Origin: Cytophagaceae bacterium
GTDB taxonomy: Bacteria; Bacteroidota; Bacteroidia; Cytophagales; Flexibacteraceae
DNA: 56,274 nt
Direction of reading: 5' to 3'
Assembly (NCBI GenBank): GCA_027490155.1
Contig: JAIXYP010000056.1
Location: 1-56,274 of the forward strand
Shown: positions 35,280 through 42,588 of the stretch, in pieces
Layout of the letters: each line of letters opens with the position of its first letter
How positions within the stretch are numbered: position 1 is the stretch's first letter
The notes under the pieces: generated by a model
Database searches by the model: none
What the model was told of the DNA's origin: nothing
The model's input: only the letters and a program-made list of their open reading frames with translations
Program-made: the position numbers and the translations under genes

Positions 35280-36511
35280 GCAAGCAAATTGCTATGCATT
35301 GCCCAAAACGAATCTAGGCCATTGATAATACGGTCAAGCTCTTGATCGCTAAGCATGGGATGGGACGGAAGGCTCAAACATTCCGCTGCCCATGCCTCAG
35401 CTTCCAGAAAGTCCCCTGCCTGATATCCTAGGTGGGCCAACACAGGCTGTAAATGCGTCGGGCAGGGGTAGTGAATCATGGTCTGTATACCTTGAGCAGT
35501 TAGGTGTTGTTGGAGTTCTGCCCGTTTCGTAGTCCTGATCACAAAAAGGTGGCCGTTGCCGTCGTCATGGGTAAGCGGAAGCTGGATCAAATCAGGTTGT
35601 GTATTGCCATAACATGCAGCTAGGCCTTCCAATGCATGGTTAAGCCGTTGAGTTACCTTGATTTTTTGTTGATTAAATTCCACTAGACCCAGCAATGTTA
35701 CCCGCAGAAAGGCTGCCTGCAGCTCATCCAACCGATAGTTGCCCCCTTGTTCGGTAGATACAAATCGATCAGCACCATTTCCATAATCACGAAGAGATCT
35801 CAGTCTTTCTGCAAGTGCTGGGTCAGATGTGGTGATGGCACCAGCCTCGCCTAAGGCCCCAATGTTTTTGGTTGGGTAAAAACTAGTGGCAGATATGGCA
35901 TAATTGCCCGAACCTACCTGTCCTCCAGGAACCCTATCGGACCAGACACCTTGGCCTTGGGCATTATCTTCTATAATCTTGATGTTAGGATAATGGTCTA
36001 GAACATCTAGTATGTTGATCCAGTCAGCAGCACGCCCATACAGGTTTACGACAATTACAGCCTGAAGCACTTGTTCGCACAAGACCATTTCTAGGGCCTT
36101 AAGGTCCATGTTACCAGACTGGCGATCTACGTCTATTGGCACTATGGTTGCCCCTGTGGCCAGAACTGCCATTGCCGTCGCTGGGCAGGTATGTGCAGGG
36201 ACGCCAACACGATCACCTGGGCCTAGTCCATATACCTTAAGGCACAAAAGCAAAGCATCAAAACCAGAGCCGACACCAATGGCGTATTTTGCCCCAGAGA
36301 CAGACGCCCATTCCTGCTCAAAAGCCGCCAATTGTGGACCATTAACTAACCAAGCGGAGTCTAGGACGGCGTCAAATGCCTGTTGATATTGATCCCTGTG
36401 CTTAGCTAGCTGAAGGGCCATTGGCCAAAATGGAACTGTAGGTCCAAGATTTGGTTGGACTTTTTTCTGATGGGCAGGAAAAGTGCGGAGTCGGCTAGTG
36501 TCGCTTGACAT
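35276..36511 (-). CDS. DegT/DnrJ/EryC1/StrS-family aminotransferase
   Basis: A 411-residue PLP-dependent aminotransferase of the sugar-modifying type, which adds an amino group to keto-sugar nucleotides. GVGSGFDALLLCLKVYGLGPGD contacts the cofactor phosphate, and VIVVNLYGRAADW and IIEDNAQGQGV (near 185) follow. The PLP lysine lies in SFYPTKNIGALGEAGAI (near 220). RSLRDYGNGADRF and GGNYRLDELQAAFLRV are classic family segments, and MIHYPCPTHLQP ends the active site. It stands alone here, without the usual dehydratase or acetyltransferase next to it; the CapD-like dehydratase is 17 kb away. Substrate unknown. Confidence 0.93.
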   Translation of the reverse strand: MSSDTSRLRTFPAHQKKVQPNLGPTVPFWPMALQLAKHRDQYQQAFDAVLDSAWLVNGPQLAAFEQEWASVSGAKYAIGVGSGFDALLLCLKVYGLGPGDRVGVPAHTCPATAMAVLATGATIVPIDVDRQSGNMDLKALEMVLCEQVLQAVIVVNLYGRAADWINILDVLDHYPNIKIIEDNAQGQGVWSDRVPGGQVGSGNYAISATSFYPTKNIGALGEAGAITTSDPALAERLRSLRDYGNGADRFVSTEQGGNYRLDELQAAFLRVTLLGLVEFNQQKIKVTQRLNHALEGLAACYGNTQPDLIQLPLTHDDGNGHLFVIRTTKRAELQQHLTAQGIQTMIHYPCPTHLQPVLAHLGYQAGDFLEAEAWAAECLSLPSHPMLSDQELDRIINGLDSFWAMHSNLLA

Positions 36512-36577
36512 ACGATCGCCTATGGATCAAGACAGATTAGGCCAAAGCTAAAAAACAAAAGCACTTAAATAGTCAGA

Positions 36578-36859
36578 TTACTTGACCTTAGGCGAAGCCG
36601 AGGAGGCAAACAATGACCTATTTTGGGTCTGAATCCGTCGGTTGGGGTTGTTGTGGGTGGACAATTTGGTCACCCTGTCCGAAAGCAATATAGTTTGCTT
36701 GGTTGACGTTACCTCTGATGAAAATTGGGCAACTAGGTGGGGCTGTGTACCACTACTGAGGTATCCTCTCTGTGCCATAAATGCAATCCCGACCATGAGG
36801 TACATCGCTAACATTTTAGCGATAAACGGTGGGGTGTAATATTTTTTCTTCCAGTTCAT
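36578..36859 (-). CDS. Small single-helix protein, function unknown
   Basis: A 93-residue protein with an ATG start and an AAAGGG element directly upstream. It has a basic N terminus (MNWKKKYY), one hydrophobic segment (about 12-30, FIAKMLAMYLMVGIAFMAQ) and a Ser/Thr/Asn-rich tail. The segment could be a signal anchor. I do not recognise a family, and a short sequence of this kind could still be spurious. It lies between the DegT gene and mscS with little other coding possibility. Confidence 0.5.
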   Translation of the reverse strand: MNWKKKYYTPPFIAKMLAMYLMVGIAFMAQRGYLSSGTQPHLVAQFSSEVTSTKQTILLSDRVTKLSTHNNPNRRIQTQNRSLFASSASPKVK

Positions 36860-37000
36860 ACCCTTTGGGGGTTAGGTCAGTTTACATGTGGCTTTTTTGG
36901 CGGCTGTGGGTCTCTTAATATGGTGTAGATGGGCCGATATTGACCAACTTTGTACTTTCGGCACGCAGTTGAGCATTAAACATCAGTTAAAATTAGGGCT

Positions 37001-38134
37001 ATGCCTTCACTTTTCCAAACATTGCCTCATTTTTTCGATCAAGAAGTCGCTGGTAACGCCATACGGTACTGGGGACTGTGGTTGCTGATCTTGGTGCTTG
37101 GGCTGGTTACGAAACAATTTGTGAGCAGTGCATTTAGTAAGCTTGTTTACAAAGTTTTACTCCGGATTAAGGCCGAAGATGCTGCTGACCCAGGCAACGC
37201 CAATAGCCATGGTGTGCTCAAGTTTTACCAGCAGATGCACAGCCCACTCGAGGCTCTGTTTACTTGGTTTTATATCTATATCGCCTTTACTTTCTTAGTC
37301 TGGCCTCCTGCTTTAGTTGAGGTTCTGAGCCGACATTTCGACCTTGCGGCGGTATCTTCCTTCCTTTATCGGACCGCACTGATTGGTATAATGACCTCGC
37401 TCGCACTGAGGCTCATGAACTACTTTGTCGAGACCCTCAAAGTAACTCAAACCCAAGCGCCTGCACCTAAGGTCTCTAGTCAGGCCTTGATGTTTCTGAA
37501 AGAGGCTGGCCGTATTGGCATTTTTATCGTTGCGTTTCTCGTCTTTTTAGGCCTAGCACTTGGTCGGGATGTAGGCGCAGTAATAAGCGGACTGGGCATC
37601 AGTGGTTTGGCGATTGCCTTTGCTGCAAAAGAGACACTCGAGAACCTAATTGCTTCGGTCATCATCTTTGTTGACAAACCGTTTTCGGTTGGGGACTTTG
37701 TAGAGCTGGGGTCGGAGAAAGGTACTGTTGAGATGGTAGGGCTTCGCTCCACCCGAATCAGGACGCTAGACCGCACCTTGGTCAGTATCCCTAATCGGAA
37801 GATTGTGGATGGATCGCTTAATAACGTTTCGGTCCGCCCCAATACCCGCATCAAATTTATGCTGGGCCTCCACCACGGCACATCGGTTGATTCAATTGAG
37901 CAAATGATCGCGAATACGAAACGATTTATCCTCGATCACCCCAGCACTTCGACTGAGAACTACCTCTATATCAATCAGATACAAGATCAAGGAGTCTATG
38001 TTTTGGTGCAGTATTATGTTAACTCGTTAGACTCAGACATCATTTGGCAAACCCAACAAGATGTTAACGTCTTCATCCTGAAGCAAACCGAGACCTTAGG
38101 CATTGCATTTGCAGAAGTTGCCAAACCAGCCTAA
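37001..38134 (+). CDS. MscS-family mechanosensitive ion channel
   Basis: A 377-residue channel that opens under membrane tension and protects against osmotic downshock. Four or five hydrophobic segments are visible (about 22-45, 88-108, 125-145, 165-185 and 195-215). The last is the pore-lining TM3, with the Gly/Ala pattern AVISGLGISGLAIAFAAKE. The beta domain follows (VIIFVDKPFSVGDFVEL, then GTVEMVGLRSTRIRTLDRTL and SIPNRKIVDGSLNNVS), and then a C-terminal alpha/beta domain. All parts of an MscS core are present, with one or two extra N-terminal helices. Confidence 0.95.
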   Translation: MPSLFQTLPHFFDQEVAGNAIRYWGLWLLILVLGLVTKQFVSSAFSKLVYKVLLRIKAEDAADPGNANSHGVLKFYQQMHSPLEALFTWFYIYIAFTFLVWPPALVEVLSRHFDLAAVSSFLYRTALIGIMTSLALRLMNYFVETLKVTQTQAPAPKVSSQALMFLKEAGRIGIFIVAFLVFLGLALGRDVGAVISGLGISGLAIAFAAKETLENLIASVIIFVDKPFSVGDFVELGSEKGTVEMVGLRSTRIRTLDRTLVSIPNRKIVDGSLNNVSVRPNTRIKFMLGLHHGTSVDSIEQMIANTKRFILDHPSTSTENYLYINQIQDQGVYVLVQYYVNSLDSDIIWQTQQDVNVFILKQTETLGIAFAEVAKPA

Positions 38135-38195
38135 TGCGGGTCTTTGTAATTACCAGATTGCCCTAACCCCAAAGTTCCTAACCTGTTGAGACACC

Positions 38196-40154
38196 ATGTT
38201 AATACTTCGCACAACCGCTAAAGGTCTCATCAATTACCCTAATGGGCGATACCGCCCAATAGCTCCCTACCTCAGGTATTTGGTTTTGCTGTGCTTCGTT
38301 TTGTTAGCAGGATACCAAAGACTTCAGGCACAGGATCTTTCTGCTGGCGAAAAGGCGGCACGCAAAAGTGCAGATCGTTATTATAGCGGAAAGAACTATT
38401 ACATGGCCCTCGAGGGCTATTTACCGATTCTCAAGGCTCACCCAGAGGATGTGGACCTTAACTATGTCGTAGGCATGTGTTACCAACAAGGTTGGGACAA
38501 AGAAAAGGCACTTGGCTACCTAGCCAAGGCGGCACTAGGTAGCCCCAAACCAACTAAGGAGTTGATGTTCGCTTATGGTTCTGCGCTACACTTTGACAAT
38601 CAGTTTGACGAGGCCATCAAATGGTACCGCAAAGCAGATCCTCTGGGCACCAACCGCTACATCACCTCCAAACGCATTAACGAATGTTTGCATGGTAAAC
38701 GATTGGTGGCCGCCCCAGTTAAAGCAGTCATTAGCAACTTGGGTAATGTCATCAACACCGCCTATAACGAATACCTGCCCCTCCTGACGGCTGACCAGCT
38801 CACGATGGTTTTCACATCACGTAGGCCAAACACCACAGGAGGTAAAAAAGATGCAGATGGCCAGTTCCTTGAGGATATCTATATCAGCAAGATGGCCAAT
38901 GGTAGCTGGAGTCGCCCACAGGCCCTTCCTGAGCCACTTAATAGCCGTGACCATGATGCTTGCGTGGGCCTAAGTGCCGATGGCCAAACGATGTTTATTT
39001 ACAAAGGCAAAAATGGTGGCGACATCTACATCTCCAAACTAGATGGCAAAACTTGGGGCTCACCGCAACCATTTGAGTTCAATTCGGACAAGTTCGAAAG
39101 TAGTGCCTTCCTGTCCCATGATGGCAACCGACTTTACTTCGTGAGCGACCGGGCCGGAAACAAGGACATCTACATCTGCCGTAAAACGTTCAAAGGTGCT
39201 TGGGGGAAACCCAGCTACATGAACCAAAATATCAACACCTCTTTTGATGAAGAGAGCCCATGCGAAAGTGCTGACGGCAAGTGGCTTTACTTTAGCAGCA
39301 AAGGGGCAACCTCTATGGGGGGGTATGATATTCTGCGCGTACCAATCAGCTCGGTTGGTGCCACCGGCATGAGCGAAAACCTAGGCTACCCAATCAATAC
39401 CGCTGGGGATGACCTCTACTTCAACTTGTCGCCTGACGGCAAGTTTGGCTACTTCAGCAGTGAAAAGGCTGGTGGATATGGCCGTCAGGACCTCTATGTG
39501 ATCTCCATGCCTCCACCTGCCCAGCCACCTGGTGTGACCCTAGTCCGTGGGGTGATTAAGGACGCGGCCACTGGCAAACCGACCCAAGCCACTGTCATTA
39601 TCACCGACAACGAGGCAGGCAAAGAAGTCGCCACCCTAACCTCCAACAGTGTCACAGGCGAGTTTAGCATCAGCTTGCCAAGTGGTAATAACTATGGGAT
39701 CGCTGTCGAGAAGTCAAAACGCTTGTTCTATAGCGAAAACCTCCAGATCAAAGTTTCTGATGGATTTGTTGACCTGAAGCGGGACATCGTTTTGCCAACG
39801 ATTGCGAAAGGCAACAAGATGATCCTGCGCAATATGTTTTATGATAACAACATCTCCGACTTGCGTTCTGCCAGCTTTCCTGAACTCAATAGGGTTGTGG
39901 CCTTGCTCAAAACAGAGCCAACAATGGTGGTTGAGGTCGGAGGGCATACTGACAACGTAGGTAATGCCGATTACAACCAAAAGCTTAGCCTCAAACGTGC
40001 CACTGATGTGATCAACTACTTGGTCAAGAATGGTATTGCCACCAAACGCCTTGTCCCGAAAGGATATGCCAGCAGCCAACCCATCGCCCCAAATACCACC
40101 GAGGACGGCAGGCTCCAGAATAGGCGGACCGAGATTATGGTGTTGAAGGAGTAA
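38196..40154 (+). CDS. PorE-like OmpA-family protein (TPR, PD40 propeller, OmpA domain)
   Basis: A 652-residue exported protein. A signal peptide ends near QRLQAQ (about 46). TPR-like helices follow (about 55-165, AARKSADRYYSGKNYYMALE and FDEAIKWYRKADPL). A WD40/PD40 propeller lies at about 190-425, with repeats such as LSADGQTMFIYKG, LSHDGNRLYFVSDRAGNKDI and SPDGKFGYFSS. A CarboxypepD-regulatory beta-sandwich (about 440-520) and a C-terminal OmpA domain close the protein, the last with GGHTDNVGNADYNQKLSLKR and GRLQNRRTEIMVL. The OmpA part binds peptidoglycan. This architecture matches PorE-type proteins associated with the type IX secretion system, but other OmpA/PD40 proteins share it. Confidence 0.85.
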   Translation: MLILRTTAKGLINYPNGRYRPIAPYLRYLVLLCFVLLAGYQRLQAQDLSAGEKAARKSADRYYSGKNYYMALEGYLPILKAHPEDVDLNYVVGMCYQQGWDKEKALGYLAKAALGSPKPTKELMFAYGSALHFDNQFDEAIKWYRKADPLGTNRYITSKRINECLHGKRLVAAPVKAVISNLGNVINTAYNEYLPLLTADQLTMVFTSRRPNTTGGKKDADGQFLEDIYISKMANGSWSRPQALPEPLNSRDHDACVGLSADGQTMFIYKGKNGGDIYISKLDGKTWGSPQPFEFNSDKFESSAFLSHDGNRLYFVSDRAGNKDIYICRKTFKGAWGKPSYMNQNINTSFDEESPCESADGKWLYFSSKGATSMGGYDILRVPISSVGATGMSENLGYPINTAGDDLYFNLSPDGKFGYFSSEKAGGYGRQDLYVISMPPPAQPPGVTLVRGVIKDAATGKPTQATVIITDNEAGKEVATLTSNSVTGEFSISLPSGNNYGIAVEKSKRLFYSENLQIKVSDGFVDLKRDIVLPTIAKGNKMILRNMFYDNNISDLRSASFPELNRVVALLKTEPTMVVEVGGHTDNVGNADYNQKLSLKRATDVINYLVKNGIATKRLVPKGYASSQPIAPNTTEDGRLQNRRTEIMVLKE

Positions 40155-40188
40155 TCCTTAAGGACTTGATGTCCAAACCCAAAGTTGC

Positions 40189-41664
40189 CTAATCAGGGCC
40201 TACCCCCCCAATCACCAGCCGCATAACAAAGGTGCCATGTTGTGTTGCAAATTTGACATAATATAGCCCAGGGCTTACTTGCCGCAGGTCGAGATGCTCT
40301 CCGATGTAGTAGGTGCCTGAACGCACAACTTGCCCAGCCGAGCTGCAAAGTTGGTACCGACCCACCGTGCCATAAGGCATATCATGGATAACAGTATGCC
40401 CCACTGCTGGGTTAGGAGACAGCCGAGGATACCAACGGTCTGGCACACCAGTAACGGGTTTGTCTGTACTATTAATAACAGGTGGTTTGTAAGGCCGCCC
40501 TACATTGCTGATGCGGATGACGCCAGGACGAACTTGAAACATACTAGTTAAATCAATTCCATTGCCCGCACAAGTTGCGTTTTGAGTGGCACTATCCAAA
40601 AAACAAAAGTGCGTGCCTACCCTTTGTTGCGAATTATTTATTGGCGTCTTGGAGCGATAGAAAAATGTGGACCGATCTAGCGACATTCGTTCGACATTGA
40701 AAGAATCAGCGCTTTGCATGCCACCAGAGCCGTAAAAACAAGTAAAACTCCCATCTCCTGCAATGATAGGTGGGGTGGAACTAATATACTTCAACGTATC
40801 CAACCACTCAACATTAAAGTTGCGATCTAACTTGGCCAGAAACCCATGTTGGGACCCAGCGCCTACATACCGCCGTCCCCAAAGTAGGTAACTACCATCA
40901 GGCGCTACGCTGAGTTTGGCCGTATTGAACCCCTTGCTCGTCGGTTCGTCATAAAGGACCCCTTGGCCTATTTGGTTGCCATTGCCATCGATCAGGATAT
41001 AAAACACCGAGGCCCCATAGATGGCTGGGATCATAAAAGTATCTGGTTTGATTTCGTGCACACCGATGACAGACGGTGCCCTGAATTGAGGCAAATATTC
41101 CTGCTGCCAAATGTAGATCCCCCCTGTAGCCACCCGGCTAGCATACAAGATCGGCAATTGCCCGACAGTATCAGGCACGATCAAACCAGCAACCACAAAA
41201 TCACCAATGGCATTGGCTGTCATAGCTTGAGGGCGAGGATATTTGCGTGGAAGTGTATAGTCTGAACGCCAACGCAAAACCCCGTTGGTATCAAAAGCTG
41301 TGATAACCTGTGTTTTTTGATCAGTAGTCAGGCTATAATCTTCTTTCGCCACAAGCGCCACTATCTCACTCGGATCATTTGGGTGGACCATGAGCTGTGC
41401 TGGATAGCCCACTATACCTAGGTTATAATATCCTATTGAATCCAGATTCTGATTGACTTTTAGTACACCTGCACCAGGCAGAAACAACCTAAAACTTTGA
41501 CCAATAGAATAATCTTGACACAAGATAAATGATGATTTGTTATTCTCAATAGCTCCAACAACCATTGCATCATCAGGCCTCGGAAATTGTTTCTGCCCAA
41601 ACATAGTTTGAGCAGAAACAGAGGTTCCGATAAACAATAAAGATATCAGGATGAGGTACCTCAT
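40189..41664 (-). CDS. T9SS type-A cargo protein of unknown function
   Basis: A 491-residue protein with a signal peptide (MRYLILISLLFIGTSVSAQ). The body has repeated blade-like segments (GDFVVAGLIVPDTVGQL, GSYLLWGRRYVGAGSQHG, GSFTCFYGSGGMQSAD), suggesting a beta-propeller. The C terminus is a T9SS type-A sorting domain (about 415-485): PRLSPNPAVGHTVIHDM, then CSSAGQVVRSG and LRQVSPGLYYVKFATQHG. After secretion this domain would be removed by a PorU-type sortase. Its ATG overlaps the TGA of the upstream small sorting-domain gene as ATGA, so the two are translationally coupled. Confidence 0.85.
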   Translation of the reverse strand: MRYLILISLLFIGTSVSAQTMFGQKQFPRPDDAMVVGAIENNKSSFILCQDYSIGQSFRLFLPGAGVLKVNQNLDSIGYYNLGIVGYPAQLMVHPNDPSEIVALVAKEDYSLTTDQKTQVITAFDTNGVLRWRSDYTLPRKYPRPQAMTANAIGDFVVAGLIVPDTVGQLPILYASRVATGGIYIWQQEYLPQFRAPSVIGVHEIKPDTFMIPAIYGASVFYILIDGNGNQIGQGVLYDEPTSKGFNTAKLSVAPDGSYLLWGRRYVGAGSQHGFLAKLDRNFNVEWLDTLKYISSTPPIIAGDGSFTCFYGSGGMQSADSFNVERMSLDRSTFFYRSKTPINNSQQRVGTHFCFLDSATQNATCAGNGIDLTSMFQVRPGVIRISNVGRPYKPPVINSTDKPVTGVPDRWYPRLSPNPAVGHTVIHDMPYGTVGRYQLCSSAGQVVRSGTYYIGEHLDLRQVSPGLYYVKFATQHGTFVMRLVIGGVGPD

Positions 41665-42023
41665 TGTTTGATGATTTTGGTGTAAGTGGTACCGACTTGG
41701 AGGTGGTAGATACCAGCAGGAGCATCAATTAGTCGCAGCTCAACTTGATCCTCATCAACTTGTTTGCGCTCCAGCTGTACTTGTTTGCCAGTAGATGTAA
41801 CACAACGGATAACATCGCCACCATGCGTCATAATCCTGAAGCTATTGCTAAACGGATTCGGCATCACACGAACGGTTTTCTCAAGCTCTAGTCCATCGAT
41901 TTCCGTTACTCTGGGTGCAGCAAGCGGGAAGTAGATTTTGTCAGCTAGGTTGCTGCAGACTAATTCTGCATTGATACCGTTTGGGTTGTATTGAAAAGTA
42001 GATCTCATAGGAAGGGTTAGCAT
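41661..42023 (-). CDS. Stand-alone T9SS sorting-domain-like protein, no signal peptide
   Basis: A 120-residue protein. The last 70 residues form a recognisable type-A sorting domain: VRVMPNPFSNSFRIMTHGGD, then CVTSTGKQVQLERK and LIDAPAGIYHLQVG, ending TYTKIIKQ. The N-terminal half (MLTLPMRSTFQYNPNGINAE, then LVCSNLADKIYFP) contains no signal peptide. An in-frame TAG sits seven codons upstream of the ATG, so no longer version exists. It is either the surviving 3' end of a broken cargo gene or a short protein that keeps this module inside the cell. Its TGA overlaps the next gene's ATG. The region immediately upstream holds the ahcY relic. Confidence 0.7.
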   Translation of the reverse strand: MLTLPMRSTFQYNPNGINAELVCSNLADKIYFPLAAPRVTEIDGLELEKTVRVMPNPFSNSFRIMTHGGDVIRCVTSTGKQVQLERKQVDEDQVELRLIDAPAGIYHLQVGTTYTKIIKQ

Positions 42024-42241
42024 GATAACATGAAGGTTTGGCTACTTTCAAGTGATTTGGTAAAAACCTAAGGTAACCAAAAACGCCTATCGAACTAAAA
42101 AAGTGGCAATAATTGCAGTTAGGGCTAATACTGTGCTTTAGATAGACAGGGTAGGAGCTTCGAAAGTTGCCTCTACCGCCATACTTATTTTCAACACTTT
42201 AGCCCCAACTCATTTTCAGCAATCCGATTTCCACCCTTAAA

Positions 42242-42275
42242 CAAAAAAAACCTCCACATTACATGGAGGGTTTTA
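42242..42275. terminator. Terminator copy belonging to the ahcY relic
   Basis: On the minus strand CCTCCATGTAATGTGGAGG is followed by eight T residues, nearly the same as the ahcY terminator at 33853-33882. On the plus strand the same stem is followed by TTTTA, so it may also act in that direction. Confidence 0.75.
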
Positions 42276-42298
42276 TCATCAGCTAGGCTGAAAAAAGA

Positions 42299-42388
42299 CT
42301 AGTAGCGGTAGGCGTCGCCTTTGTACATGCCTTTGGCAAAACATAGACCATTGGCTGCTAGTTTTTGCCTTTTGCCATAGCGCCAGCT
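42299..42388 (-). pseudogene. Relic of a second ahcY, 3' end only
   Basis: The minus strand reads AGCTGGCGCTATGGCAAAAG, then a stretch ending GGTCTATGTTTTGCCAAAGG, then TACAAAGGCGACGCCTACCG and the stop TAG at 42301-42299. Against ahcY (33632-33824) this aligns to the codons for [20 protein letters not shown] and then jumps to YKGDAYRY plus stop. The missing 103 bases lie between two AAGGC copies in ahcY (33687-33691 and 33790-33794). The deletion shifts the frame, and a 1-base loss occurs upstream. The stop-to-terminator spacer is also preserved. The relic is inverted relative to ahcY and about 8.4 kb away. It is too diverged to be a recent copy. Confidence 0.85.
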
Positions 42389-42588
42389 ACCCTTACATAC
42401 ACGTAATGGCAAGTGTCATTTTTGCAACTAGGCATCCAGACTAACGTCCTCGCTTCACCTACCCACAGTATCCATACTTGGCAATGACCCAGCTAGGTCC
42501 TATGTAATACTTGGTATTTAAGGGTCAATTACAGTACCCAAGTGCATCCGGATACCCACCGTGCTGGTTTTTTCCTTATTTTCGGGGT

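Larger units (their letters stand above)
42024..42588. other. Intergenic region carrying gene debris
   Basis: About 565 bases with no intact gene. It contains the decayed inverted ahcY 3' end and its terminator copy (42242-42388). The flanks at 42024-42240 and 42390-42588 show no recognisable coding remnant. Confidence 0.6.

Noticed and set aside
33825-42299. An active invertible segment between the ahcY copies
   Set aside because: The inverted copies are short and diverged, and no recombinase or dif-like site is seen, so present-day switching is unlikely.
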